NCBI RefSeq assembly: GCF_002119685.1
Contig: NZ_CP021108.1
Location: 1,612,001 to 1,676,000 of the forward strand
Length of the DNA: 64,000 nucleotides
Direction of reading: 5' to 3'
DNA from: Bordetella genomosp. 8
Lineage (GTDB): Bacteria > Pseudomonadota > Gammaproteobacteria > Burkholderiales > Burkholderiaceae_B
Position numbers and translations under genes: made by a program. The notes under the pieces are model-generated. The model had not been told where the DNA came from and searched no databases. It worked only from the letters and a program-made list of their open reading frames with translations. Positions 17,948-27,241 of the stretch are shown here, in pieces; position 1 is the first letter of the stretch; each line of letters begins with the position of its first letter.

Positions 17948-18643
17948 ATGCACTTCGATTTCGCTTTCCTGGCCGGCGGCAACTACGGCGCGATATTGCT
18001 GGCGGGCGCGCTCACCACCGTGCGCCTGTTCGCCGGGGCATGGATACTGGGCTTCGCCATCGCCCTGGTGCTGACCGTCCTGCGCACGATACCGTGGCGC
18101 CCCTTGCAGCTGCTGGTGGCCGCTTTCGTCGAGTACCACCGCAACGTGCCCACCGTGGTGCAGATCATGGTGTGGTACTTCGGCATGCCGCAGGTGCTGC
18201 CCGACGGCATGCGCCTGTGGATCAACCGCGGCGATACGGAGTTCCTGTTCGGTTTGATCGCGCTCAGCCTGAACGTCAGCGGCTTCATGTCGGAAGACAT
18301 ACGGGCCGGCCTGCGCGCCATTCCCGGCACGCAGATCGAGGCCGCGCGTTCGGTGGGCCTGGGCGCCTGGGGCGCGCTGCGCCACGTGATGCTGCCGCAG
18401 GCGGTGCGCATCGCCGTGCCGCCGCTGATCAATCGTTCGCTGATCCTGTTCAAGGACACCAGCCTGGCGATGGTGATCGGCGTCGGCGAGCTGACCTACC
18501 AGGTCAAGGCGATCGAGAACCAGACCTTCCGATCCTTCGAAGTGTTCGCCGTGTCGACCACCCTGTACCTGGCGGCCTCGCTCGCCTTGATGGGCCTGGG
18601 CGCGTGGTTCGGCCGGCGTTATCCGCCGGCTTACAGGAGATGA
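17948..18643 (+). CDS. Amino-acid ABC transporter permease (HisM/GlnP type)
   Basis: Inner-membrane permease of 231 aa with about five helices. The EAA loop that docks to the ATPase is seen as IEAARSVGLGAWGALRHVMLPQA. The N-terminal helix and the EYHRNVPTVVQIMVWYFG segment are typical of the polar amino-acid uptake family. Begins 17 bp after the binding-protein gene and ends 3 bp before the second permease, so all are one operon. Confidence 0.92.
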   Translation: MHFDFAFLAGGNYGAILLAGALTTVRLFAGAWILGFAIALVLTVLRTIPWRPLQLLVAAFVEYHRNVPTVVQIMVWYFGMPQVLPDGMRLWINRGDTEFLFGLIALSLNVSGFMSEDIRAGLRAIPGTQIEAARSVGLGAWGALRHVMLPQAVRIAVPPLINRSLILFKDTSLAMVIGVGELTYQVKAIENQTFRSFEVFAVSTTLYLAASLALMGLGAWFGRRYPPAYRR

Positions 18644-18646
18644 GCC

Positions 18647-19339
18647 ATGTGGCAGATCCTGCATGACTATGGCCTGATGTTCCTGGTCGGCGCGTGGCCC
18701 CAGGGCCCCTTGGGCGGCATCGCCGCCACGCTGATCCTGGCCGGCGCGGGGCTGGGCATCTCGTTCCCGCTGGCCATCTGCCTGGGCCTGGCGCGCACCA
18801 GTACGTATCGCGCCCTGCGGTGGCCGGCCACCGCCTGGGTGTATGCCTTTCGCGGCGTGCCCTTGATCATGATCATTTTCTGGGCGTATTTCGTCCTGCC
18901 GCTGCTGACCGGCGCCACGGTGCCGGCCTTCGCCACCGCGCTGTGCGCCATCGTGCTGTACGAATCGGCCTTCCTGGGCGAGATCGTGCGCGCCGGCCTG
19001 GAAGGCCTGCCGCCCGGGCAGACGGAAGCCTCGCGCGCGCTCGGGCTGAGCTATGGGCAGGCCATGCGGTACGTGATCCTGCCGCAGGCGCTGGCCAACA
19101 TGATTCCGTCGCTGGTCAACCAGTTCGTATCGACCATCAAGGCGACGTCCATCGTCTACGTCATCGGCGTGCAGGAACTGACCTTCGCCGCCCAGCAGGT
19201 CAACAGCATGGAGACGTCCCGCGCCCTGCAGACCTTCCTGGTGCTGGCGGCCCTGTATTTCGTGCCCTGCTTTGCGCTGTCGCGGGTGGCGGCGCGCCTG
19301 GAGCGCGGCCTGGCGAGCAGGCGCTTGCGCGCCGCCTGA
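18647..19339 (+). CDS. Amino-acid ABC transporter permease, second subunit
   Basis: Second permease of the pair, 230 aa, with its own EAA loop (TEASRALGLSYGQAMRYVILPQA) and an AFRGVPLIMIIFW helix. The two permeases form the heterodimeric pore for the amino acid delivered by the binding protein. AGGAG precedes the ATG, which follows the previous stop by 3 bp. Confidence 0.92.
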   Translation: MWQILHDYGLMFLVGAWPQGPLGGIAATLILAGAGLGISFPLAICLGLARTSTYRALRWPATAWVYAFRGVPLIMIIFWAYFVLPLLTGATVPAFATALCAIVLYESAFLGEIVRAGLEGLPPGQTEASRALGLSYGQAMRYVILPQALANMIPSLVNQFVSTIKATSIVYVIGVQELTFAAQQVNSMETSRALQTFLVLAALYFVPCFALSRVAARLERGLASRRLRAA

Positions 19340-19359
19340 GCCGGCCATAGGAGATTGCG

Positions 19360-20085
19360 GTGATAGAACTCGACAACGTACAGAAATGGTATGGCAGCTA
19401 CCACGCGCTGGACAGCATCCACGGGCGCGTGGAGCCGGGGCAGGTCGTGGTGGTGTGCGGTCCGTCCGGTTCGGGCAAGTCGACGATGATACGGACCATC
19501 AACCGGCTGGAGCCGATACAGGGTGGCGCCATCCGTGTCGCCGGCCAGGACATCCATGCGGCGGGCCGCGACATCAACGCGCTGCGTGCCGGCATCGGCT
19601 TCGTCTTCCAGCAGTTCAACCTGTTTCCGCACCTGTCGGTGGCGGACAACATCATGCTGTCGCCGTTGCGCGTGGCGGGCATGCCGCGCGAGCGGGCGGC
19701 CGCGCTGGCGCGCGACCTACTGGCCAAGGTCGGCCTGGAACACAAGTACGACGCCATGCCCGCCAGCCTGTCGGGCGGACAGCAGCAGCGCGTGGCGATC
19801 GCCCGCGCCCTGGCGCAGCACCCGCCGCTGATCCTGTTCGACGAGCCCACCAGTGCCCTCGACCCGGAAATGGTGGGAGAGGTATTGTCCGTCATGAAGC
19901 AGCTGGCCGCCGAAGGCATGACCATGGTGGTGGTCACCCATGAAATGGGCTTCGCGCGCGAAGTGGCGGATCGCATCTGGTTCATGGACCAGGGCCGTAT
20001 CCTGGAAGACACCACGCCCGAGCAGTTTTTCACCAGCCCGGAACACCCGCGTGCGCGCAAGTTCCTGGCTGACATCCTGCACTGA
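19360..20085 (+). CDS. Amino-acid ABC transporter ATP-binding protein
   Basis: ATPase subunit of 241 aa. Walker A is GPSGSGKST (residues 33-41), the signature is LSGGQQQR, Walker B is [14 protein letters not shown], and the switch His is in VVTHEMGFA. This is the GlnQ/HisP type. Start codon GTG at 19360 with TAGGAGATTGCG upstream. It completes the transporter of the thiol island; 75 bp later the next Bug gene begins. Confidence 0.94.
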   Translation: MIELDNVQKWYGSYHALDSIHGRVEPGQVVVVCGPSGSGKSTMIRTINRLEPIQGGAIRVAGQDIHAAGRDINALRAGIGFVFQQFNLFPHLSVADNIMLSPLRVAGMPRERAAALARDLLAKVGLEHKYDAMPASLSGGQQQRVAIARALAQHPPLILFDEPTSALDPEMVGEVLSVMKQLAAEGMTMVVVTHEMGFAREVADRIWFMDQGRILEDTTPEQFFTSPEHPRARKFLADILH

Positions 20086-20160
20086 GTTTTCATCGATAAA
20101 CCGTTTCATCAACCATGGCGGCGGCCGCGCAGCGGATCGCCGCCGACAAGGGGAAGTGCC

Positions 20161-21126
20161 ATGCAGTTCAAGTCGATCACCGCGCTCGGCGCGGCCGCGT
20201 TGTGCGCGGCGGCCATTTCGTCGGCCCAGGCCGCCTTTCCAGATCCGGCCGTGCCGGTCCGCATCGTTGTCGGATTCCCGCCCGGCGGCGGCGCGGACGT
20301 GCTCGCGCGTGCCGCCGCGCTGGGCGTTTCCAAGGCGCTGAACACCAACGTAATGGTGGAAAACCGGCCCGGCGCCAGCGGCATCATCGCCACCGACTAC
20401 GTGGCGCGGGCCAAGCCCGATGGCTATACGCTCTACATCGCCACGCCCGGCTCGCTGACCATCCTTCCCAGCCTGCAGAAAGTGCCATACAACCCGGCCA
20501 AGGATTTCACGCCGATCTCGCTGCTGGTGACGATGCCGAACGTGCTGGTCACCAGCCCGAATTCGGGCATCAACAGCATCAAGGACCTGATCGCGCGGGC
20601 CAAGACCGGCAAGGACGTCACCTACGCGTCCGGCGGCAACGGCACGATAGGCCAGATGGCGGCGGAGCAGTTCAATATGATGGCCGGCATACGCATGCGC
20701 CATATTCCGTACAAGGGCACGACGCCCGCGCTCACGGACGTCGCCAGCGGGCTGGTGGAAGTGACGTTCTCCGACCCGTCGGTGAAGACGCTGGTGCAGG
20801 GCGGCAAGCTCAAGGCGCTGGGCGTGACCACCACGTCGGCATCCGGCGAGTTTCCCGGCGCGCCGCCCATCGGCGAGGCGGTGCCCGGCTACGAGCTGAC
20901 GAACTGGTACGGCGTCATCGCGCCCGCGGGCGTGCCGGCCGATGTCGTCGAAAAGCTCAACAAGGCGTTCGCGCAGGCGATGGCGAATCCGGAGATCGTC
21001 AAGCAGCTGGCCGCGTCGGGCATGACCGCGACCTCGGATACGCCGGCGCAGTTCGGCGAGCTGATGACCAAGGAGCGTGCCAAATGGGCGGATCTGGTCA
21101 AGAAGGCCGACATTCGACTTGATTGA
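20161..21126 (+). CDS. Bug/TctC-family periplasmic substrate-binding protein
   Basis: Orphan TctC-type receptor, 321 aa. Signal peptide cleaved after AQAA near residue 24. Motifs: VGFPPGGGADVLAR, AKPDGYTLYIATPG and HIPYKGTTPALTD. AAGGGGAAGTGCC precedes the ATG. It stands 75 bp after the ABC ATPase and 64 bp before the molybdoenzyme, so it could belong to either unit. The close fit with the next two genes suggests that its ligand is a substrate of the molybdoenzyme or the deacylase-like hydrolase. Confidence 0.92.
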   Translation: MQFKSITALGAAALCAAAISSAQAAFPDPAVPVRIVVGFPPGGGADVLARAAALGVSKALNTNVMVENRPGASGIIATDYVARAKPDGYTLYIATPGSLTILPSLQKVPYNPAKDFTPISLLVTMPNVLVTSPNSGINSIKDLIARAKTGKDVTYASGGNGTIGQMAAEQFNMMAGIRMRHIPYKGTTPALTDVASGLVEVTFSDPSVKTLVQGGKLKALGVTTTSASGEFPGAPPIGEAVPGYELTNWYGVIAPAGVPADVVEKLNKAFAQAMANPEIVKQLAASGMTATSDTPAQFGELMTKERAKWADLVKKADIRLD

Positions 21127-21190
21127 CCCGGCTCGATCGGCCTGGTTGGATTACGCCAAGCGGCGGCTGGGCCGCCGCGGGAGATGCAGC

Positions 21191-23491
21191 ATGACTTCCA
21201 TTCCATCCCATGAGCGGCGCTATCCGCAGCTCGCGCATTGGGGCGCGTTCAACGCCGTGGTGCGCGACGGCCGGCTGGTTGCCTGCGAGCCTTTCGAGCA
21301 GGACCCCGCGCCTTCGCGCATGCTCGAGGCCATCGCGCCCATGGTCTATTCGCCGCGCCGCATCGCGCGGCCGGCGGTGCGCAAGTCCTGGCTTGCCACG
21401 CACGGCGCGGCGGGCGGCGAATTGCGCGGCCGCGATGAATTCGTCGAGGTCGATTGGGACGTGGCGCTGGACCTGGTGGCGGCGGAAATCGGGCGGACGC
21501 GCGAAGAGCAGGGCGCCGACGGCATATTCTGCGGGTCTTACGGCTGGTCCTCCGCCGGTCGCCTGCACCACGCCCGTTCGCTGATACGCCGCTTCTATTT
21601 CGCCGGCGGGGGCGGCGTCGACCAGGTCGGCAACTACAGCTGGGGCACGGCGCAATTCATCTTGCCCCATGTCATCGGCACGTACACGCCGCTGACCGGC
21701 CGCGTCACTTCCTGGCCCAGCATCATCGCGCATACCGACGTGTTCCTGGCATTCGGCGGGCTGGCGCTGAAGAACGGCCAGGTGTCGTCCGGCGGCGCGG
21801 CGGAACATACGCAGGAATACTGGCTGCGGCAACTGGCGGCCAAGGGTGCGCGCGTCGTCAACGTCAGCCCGACGCGCGGCGATTGCCCCGCCTTCCTGGA
21901 TGCCGAGTGGATACCCATACGGCCGAATACCGACGTCGCGCTGATGCTGGCGCTGGCGCACGAACTGCGCCGCATGGACGCCCACGACCCGGCCTTCCTG
22001 GCCAGCCATTGCGTCGGCTACCCCGCGCTGGAAGCCTACTTCATGGGGACCGCCGACGGCGTGCCGAAATCGCCGGAATGGGCGGCGCCCATCACCGGGA
22101 TTCCCGCCGAACGCATCCGCGAGTTGGCGCGGGCACTGCGCGGCACGCGCAGCTATCTGACGTGTTCGTTCGCCGTGCAGCGCGCGCAACACGGTGAGCA
22201 GCCGTACTGGATGGCGATCGCGCTGGCGGCGATGCTGGGGCAGATCGGTCTGCCGGGCGGCGGCTTCGGTTTCGGCCATGGTTCGATGAATGGCGTGGGC
22301 AATCCGCGCATCGCCACGCCCGGGCCAGAGATGCCCGTGGGACGCAATCCCGCGGATCTGTCCATCCCGGTGGCGCGGCTGACGGACATGCTGGAAAGGC
22401 CGGGCCAGCCATATCCCTTCCAGGGCCAGACACACCGCTATCCGGATATCCATTTCATCCACTGGGCCGGCGGCAATCCCTTCCATCACCACCAGCAGCT
22501 GAATCGCCTGTTGCGGGCATGGCGCGACAAGCCGCGCACCATCGTCGTCAATGAAATCTGGTGGACGCCGGTGGCGCGCCATGCCGACATCGTCCTGCCG
22601 ATCACCACGTCGCTGGAGCGCAACGATATCGGCGGCTCTTCACGCGACCGCTATGCGCTGGCCATGCATCGCGCCATCGATCCGGTCGGCCAGGCGCGCA
22701 ACGACCTGGACGTCTTCGCCGACCTGGCGCAGCGGCTGGGCTATCGCGACCGCTATACCGAAGGCCGCGACGAAATGGCGTGGATCCGCCATATCTATGC
22801 GCAGTTCGCCCGGACGCAAGAGCATGCGGGCATCACGATGCCGGACTTCGACGCGTTCTGGCGACTGGGGCACGTCAGGCTGCCGTCGCCCGCCACCGAT
22901 TTCATCCTGTTCGAGGACTTCCGCGAGGATCCGGCGGCGCACCCGCTGCGCACACCCAGCGGACGCATCGAACTCTACAGCCAGACCCTGGCGTCGTACG
23001 GCTGCGAGGACTGCGGACCGCATCCGCGCTGGATGCCGCCGGGCGAATGGCTGGGCGCGCCGGCGGCGCGCGATTATCCGCTGCACCTGCTGACGGTGCA
23101 GCCGGCCGATCGACTGCACAGCCAGCTGGATCCCGCGCCCCTGGCGCAATCCGGCAAGGTGGCGGGGCGCGAGGCCGTGCGCATCCATCCCGCGGACGCG
23201 CAGGCGCGTGGACTGCGCGATGGCGACGTCGTGCGCCTGTATAACGCGCGCGGCGCCTGCCTGGCCGGCGCTCGGCTGGACGACGGGCTGCTGCCCGGCA
23301 CGGTGGTGATGGCCACGGGTGCCTGGTTCGCGCCGCCGGCCGGCGACGATGCGCCGGAAGACGCCGGCACCGCCAACGTCCTGACGCTGGACGTCGGCAC
23401 TTCCACTTTGACGCAAGGACCGAACGCCATGAGCTGCCTGGTACAGGCGGAGCGCTGGCGTGCCGGCCGCAACGATACGACAGGAGCATGA
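21191..23491 (+). CDS. BisC-like molybdopterin oxidoreductase (S-/N-oxide reductase type)
   Basis: Mo-bis-MGD enzyme of the DMSO reductase family, 766 aa, closest in type to biotin sulfoxide reductase BisC. There is no Tat signal and no N-terminal Cys cluster for Fe-S, so it should be cytoplasmic and free of iron-sulfur centres. The probable Mo ligand is Ser121 in GSYGWSSAGRLHH. Further markers: MLGQIGLPGGGFGFG, the NEIWWTPVARHADIVLP strand and the C-terminal DGDVVRLYNARG beta barrel. It would reduce an S- or N-oxide (biotin sulfoxide, methionine sulfoxide or TMAO-like). The ATG at 21191 follows GGGAGA; the stop overlaps the next start (ATGA). Confidence 0.9.
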   Translation: MTSIPSHERRYPQLAHWGAFNAVVRDGRLVACEPFEQDPAPSRMLEAIAPMVYSPRRIARPAVRKSWLATHGAAGGELRGRDEFVEVDWDVALDLVAAEIGRTREEQGADGIFCGSYGWSSAGRLHHARSLIRRFYFAGGGGVDQVGNYSWGTAQFILPHVIGTYTPLTGRVTSWPSIIAHTDVFLAFGGLALKNGQVSSGGAAEHTQEYWLRQLAAKGARVVNVSPTRGDCPAFLDAEWIPIRPNTDVALMLALAHELRRMDAHDPAFLASHCVGYPALEAYFMGTADGVPKSPEWAAPITGIPAERIRELARALRGTRSYLTCSFAVQRAQHGEQPYWMAIALAAMLGQIGLPGGGFGFGHGSMNGVGNPRIATPGPEMPVGRNPADLSIPVARLTDMLERPGQPYPFQGQTHRYPDIHFIHWAGGNPFHHHQQLNRLLRAWRDKPRTIVVNEIWWTPVARHADIVLPITTSLERNDIGGSSRDRYALAMHRAIDPVGQARNDLDVFADLAQRLGYRDRYTEGRDEMAWIRHIYAQFARTQEHAGITMPDFDAFWRLGHVRLPSPATDFILFEDFREDPAAHPLRTPSGRIELYSQTLASYGCEDCGPHPRWMPPGEWLGAPAARDYPLHLLTVQPADRLHSQLDPAPLAQSGKVAGREAVRIHPADAQARGLRDGDVVRLYNARGACLAGARLDDGLLPGTVVMATGAWFAPPAGDDAPEDAGTANVLTLDVGTSTLTQGPNAMSCLVQAERWRAGRNDTTGA

Positions 23492-24504
23492 CATTCATGG
23501 GCATCATCAAGGAATTTCTCTCGGGCCGCGATGGCGGCGCCCGCCGCACGGGCGGCATCACGGTCGGCTCGATGTCGTCGGGCATGGCGGTCGAACTGCC
23601 TTACGTCGCCGTGCGCGGCGTGCAACCCGGCAAGACGCTGTGGCTGCATGGGCAGGTGCATGGCGATGAAATCAACGGCATGGTGGCGGCGCTGCGCTTT
23701 GCCGCGCGGCTGGATCCGCAGGCCATGCGCGGCAACGTGGTCGTGACGCCGACGGGCAATCCGCACGCGCTGGATCTCCGGCGCAAACGCAATCCCTATG
23801 ACGACCTGGATCTCGACCAGTGCTACCCGGGCAATGCGCGCGGCCTGATTTCCGAGCGGCTGGCATATGCGTTGATGAACGAGATACGCGATACGGCCGA
23901 CCTGGTCATCAACCTGCATACGATGAACCCGCTGTTCGATGCGAAACCGTACGCGGTGTACAAGCTGAATCCCGATAGCGGGATCGGTGAGAGCGAGCTG
24001 CTGCGCGCCATCGCCTTGTTCGAGCCTAGCGTCGCCTGCCGTATGGATGTGGGTGGAAAGGGCGAGCTACCGGGCAATATCGCCGGCGCGCTGGACTATC
24101 AATGCCAGACGGCCGGCATTCCCGCGTTCATGCTCGAACTGGGCGGCGGCAGCCGCTACGAGGCCGCCAATGTGGTGCTGGCGGAACGCGGCTTTGAACG
24201 CCTGGCCGCGCAGATGGGCATACTGGACAAGCAGGTGGCGGCGCCGGCGTCGGTGCGCCGCGTGACGCGGCGGGGCTGGATCACCTTCGATCAGGGAGGA
24301 CTTTTCGTGCCGGAGGCGCAGGCCGGCGACGAAGTGCGCAAGGACGCCTTGTTGGGCACGGCGATGGATATATACGGCACGGTGCGCGAGCACATCCGCG
24401 TGCCCGCGGACGGCATCATCATCGGCCTGCGGCGCGATCCCGTCGTGCATACCGGGGAGCGCGCCGCATTCATCGGCTACGAATGGGACAGCTACGCGCT
24501 GTGA
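23488..24504 (+). CDS. Succinylglutamate desuccinylase/aspartoacylase-family zinc hydrolase
   Basis: M14-type zinc amidohydrolase of the AstE/ASPA family, 338 aa. Zinc ligands are in HGDEINGM (His and Glu, near residue 59) and the later LVINLHTMNP His. A LELGGG segment carries the catalytic Glu region and the C-terminal beta domain is present. It would remove an acyl group from an N-acyl amino acid or similar amide. It overlaps the molybdoenzyme stop by 4 bp, implying coupled translation and one pathway. The combination with an S-oxide reductase is unusual. Confidence 0.85.
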   Translation: MTFMGIIKEFLSGRDGGARRTGGITVGSMSSGMAVELPYVAVRGVQPGKTLWLHGQVHGDEINGMVAALRFAARLDPQAMRGNVVVTPTGNPHALDLRRKRNPYDDLDLDQCYPGNARGLISERLAYALMNEIRDTADLVINLHTMNPLFDAKPYAVYKLNPDSGIGESELLRAIALFEPSVACRMDVGGKGELPGNIAGALDYQCQTAGIPAFMLELGGGSRYEAANVVLAERGFERLAAQMGILDKQVAAPASVRRVTRRGWITFDQGGLFVPEAQAGDEVRKDALLGTAMDIYGTVREHIRVPADGIIIGLRRDPVVHTGERAAFIGYEWDSYAL

Positions 24505-24524
24505 TCGGCGCGCGCGCCGATCGT

Positions 24525-25745
24525 TCAGGGGAAGGCCTTGCGGCGCAGCATGTCCTGGAACGCCGCGAAAATCTTACGCATGTACGGCGGCTTGTAGGGA
24601 TAGAGGTCTTCCGGGTCCATCGCGTGGATGACGCCGCAGGTGTCGCCTTCGAAGACCAGCAGGCGGCCATCCGGCGTTTCCGCGCAGTCCATCACCAGGT
24701 AGTCCAGTCCGACGCGACGGTGGATTTCGGCGAAGGCCTGCGCATGGCGACCGCCGAAGCCGCCGTCGAAGTCGCGCATCTGCTCGGCTTCCTCGGCCCG
24801 GTTGCCGGCGTTTTCGGCCATGTCGGCGTTCAGGTAATGCACCATCCAGCGCGGCGAGATGCCGAGATGGCCCAGGTAGGGCTTGCCGTCGATCAGCACC
24901 ACGCGGTATTTGCGATAGCGGCCGTCCGTGCCGCGGTACTCGACGAAACGCGACACGTAGAATTCGGCGGCGTAGCTGCCGGCCAGGTACTCCGCCAGGT
25001 CGGCGGCGCGGTCGATCTTCGCCAGGCCATGTCCCGCATGGCTATCGACGGGGCGGACGAGTATGGGGTAGTCGACGCCGGGCAGCAGGCTGGCGGGCGT
25101 CGAGCTGCCATCTGCCATGGCTTCCACGGCCGCGCGCTGGACGCGCGCGATCTCCGGCACGACCACGCCCGGCGCGTCTCGCAGGGCCGCCGCCAGGCCG
25201 TCGCGCGAGGTCTTCAGGACGTGTTCCGGATGATTCACCACCGGCGTGTGCCACTGTCCCACGGGTCCGGCCAGCGCCTGCAATAGCGGCCTATTCACGG
25301 CCGACTCGCCTATGGCCACGATCAGCGCATCGTGCGGCGGCAGCGCGGCCGGCGCGGGCACGCCTTCGCCTACGTACAGGATGTCCAGCGAGACGTCGGA
25401 GTCGGCAATCAGGAATTCCAGCGGCGTGTTGGCCAGGAAGTCGCCGCAGGACACCAGCGCCAGCAGGCGCACGCCGCCCGGCCTTGCCGCCGGCATGTGG
25501 TACAGCGGCTGGGCCTGCACCGCGTGGCGTTGCAGCGCCAGCGCAGTGTCGCGCTGGCCCAGCAGCAACAGCGTCATGGACAGGTCGAGCGCGGCATTGG
25601 CGTCGTCCGGATCCTGCTGGGCGCGCGCCAGCAACTGCTGGCGCAACCCTTCCAGGTCGCCCTGCTGGAAGGCCAGGGTGATGAGCCGCGCCTTGCCGAT
25701 CAGCGGCGGGCGTTCGGCGGCGATGGGGGATGCGGTGTCGGTCAT
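24525..25745 (-). CDS. TPR-containing ATP-grasp ligase (RimK-like)
   Basis: A 406-aa protein with two parts. Residues about 15-80 are helical, TPR-like (LITLAFQQGDLEGLRQQLLAR, then DANAALDLSMTLLLLGQRD). Residues about 95-400 form an ATP-grasp fold: an N-terminal Rossmann-like domain, a YPILVRPVDSHAGHG nucleotide loop, and the metal-binding segment LLVFEGDTCGVIHAM, where the usual Glu-x-Asn is Glu-x-Asp. ATP-grasp enzymes join a carboxylate to an amine via an acyl phosphate. The start ATG overlaps the decarboxylase stop by 4 bp, so the two are coupled. The natural product or peptide made is unknown. Confidence 0.8.
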   Translation of the reverse strand: MTDTASPIAAERPPLIGKARLITLAFQQGDLEGLRQQLLARAQQDPDDANAALDLSMTLLLLGQRDTALALQRHAVQAQPLYHMPAARPGGVRLLALVSCGDFLANTPLEFLIADSDVSLDILYVGEGVPAPAALPPHDALIVAIGESAVNRPLLQALAGPVGQWHTPVVNHPEHVLKTSRDGLAAALRDAPGVVVPEIARVQRAAVEAMADGSSTPASLLPGVDYPILVRPVDSHAGHGLAKIDRAADLAEYLAGSYAAEFYVSRFVEYRGTDGRYRKYRVVLIDGKPYLGHLGISPRWMVHYLNADMAENAGNRAEEAEQMRDFDGGFGGRHAQAFAEIHRRVGLDYLVMDCAETPDGRLLVFEGDTCGVIHAMDPEDLYPYKPPYMRKIFAAFQDMLRRKAFP

Positions 25746-27241
25746 GGTGTCGATTGGACTTCCGGTACGGGCGCGCCCAGCTCGGCGCCGATGCGCAGCA
25801 CCGCGTCGCAGAGTCGGTCGACGTCGGCGGGCGCGGTGCGATGGTTGACGATGGCGGCGCGGATGGCCAGCGTGCCGTTGACGCGCGTGGTGGATGGCGC
25901 GGCGATGCCGGATTCCTGCACGGCCTGCGCGATGGCGGTGTTCAGCCGATCGCTGGCATGCGGGTCGTCCGCGCGGTAGCGGAAGCAGACGATGTTCAAG
26001 GCCACGGGCGCCAGCAGTTCCAGCCGGGGCTCGTCCGCGACCCGGCGGGCCAGATGGCGGGCGACGTCGCAAGTGCGGGCAATGGCGGCGCCGAGTTGAT
26101 CCGCCCCGTAGACCGTCAGCGTGAACCAGGTCTTCAGCGCGCGGAAGCCGCGCGACAGGTCCGGCCCGTAGTCGCAGGGCCACGGCGAATCCGCGGCCAG
26201 TCCGCGCGTCTCCCGGCTCAGGTACGCCGCACTGGTTTCGAATGCGGCGCGATGCGTCGCGCCGTCGCGCACCAGGATGAAACCGGCGTCGTAGGGCACT
26301 TGCCCCCACTTGTGGAAGTCGAAGGCGATGGAATCGGCGCGTTCGATGCCGGCCAGCAAAGGCGCCAGCGCGGGCGCAAGCATGGCCAGTGCCCCGAAGG
26401 CGCCATCCACATGGAACCACATGCCTTCGTCGGCGGCGATGTCGGCCAGGACGTCGAGCGGATCGATGGCTCCGACGTCCACGGTGCCGGCCGTGCCGGC
26501 GATCAGGAAAGGCTGGAAGCCGGCCTGGCGGTCGGCCGCGATGGCCGCGCGCAAGGCCGCCGGGTCCATCCGGAAATCGCGGTCGACGGGAATCAGCCGC
26601 AGCGCGTCGGTGCCCAGGCCCGTGATGTCCATCGCCTGGGCGATGCAGGTGTGCGCGCAGGCGGACGTGTAGGCCACCAGCCGCGCGGTTGAGCGCGTCT
26701 GTCCGGCCACGCCCGTGCGCCTGACCGGCTGCCCCAGGGCGGCGGCGCGCGCCACCAGTACGCCGACCAGGTTGGCCATGGAGGTGCCCGTCACGAACAG
26801 GCCGCTGGCGGCTTCCGGGAAGCCGAACAGTTCGCGCATCCAGCGGGTGATCTGCCGTTCCACTTCGATCGGAATCTGGTTGCGGCCGCCCAGGTTGGCG
26901 TTCAGGCCGGCGGCCAGCGTTTCGGCCAGCATGCCGACGGCGGTGCCGCCGCCGTGCACCCAACCCATGAAGCCGGGGTGTGCGTTGCCCACGGCATAGG
27001 GCAGGATGTCGCGCATGAAACGGCCGTGCGCGGCCTCCAGGCTGCTCGGCTGGCGCGGCAGGGGTGCGCTGAAGCCGGCGCGCACGTCGGCCGGCGCGGG
27101 CTGCCAGACGGGGCGCTCGCGCAGGCCGGCCAGGTAGTCGAACATGTCGTCGAGCATCCTGTGGCCTTGCGCGCGCAGCTCCGCCCAGTCGGTGGGATCC
27201 AGCGAACCGCCGGATGGCGGGGCGGTGGGGGGAAGGGTCAT
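25742..27241 (-). CDS. PLP-dependent group II amino-acid decarboxylase
   Basis: Aromatic-L-amino-acid/glutamate decarboxylase family, 499 aa from the ATG at 27241. The PLP lysine is Lys311 in FDFHKWGQVPYD, Asp279 in HVDGAFGA binds the pyridine nitrogen, and His197 in SACAHTC stacks on PLP. It converts an amino acid to its amine. The sequence is nearest to aromatic or diaminobutyrate-type decarboxylases; the amino acid is not certain. It is first of a two-gene unit with the ATP-grasp ligase and divergent from an exporter gene. Confidence 0.88.
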   Translation of the reverse strand: MTLPPTAPPSGGSLDPTDWAELRAQGHRMLDDMFDYLAGLRERPVWQPAPADVRAGFSAPLPRQPSSLEAAHGRFMRDILPYAVGNAHPGFMGWVHGGGTAVGMLAETLAAGLNANLGGRNQIPIEVERQITRWMRELFGFPEAASGLFVTGTSMANLVGVLVARAAALGQPVRRTGVAGQTRSTARLVAYTSACAHTCIAQAMDITGLGTDALRLIPVDRDFRMDPAALRAAIAADRQAGFQPFLIAGTAGTVDVGAIDPLDVLADIAADEGMWFHVDGAFGALAMLAPALAPLLAGIERADSIAFDFHKWGQVPYDAGFILVRDGATHRAAFETSAAYLSRETRGLAADSPWPCDYGPDLSRGFRALKTWFTLTVYGADQLGAAIARTCDVARHLARRVADEPRLELLAPVALNIVCFRYRADDPHASDRLNTAIAQAVQESGIAAPSTTRVNGTLAIRAAIVNHRTAPADVDRLCDAVLRIGAELGAPVPEVQSTP

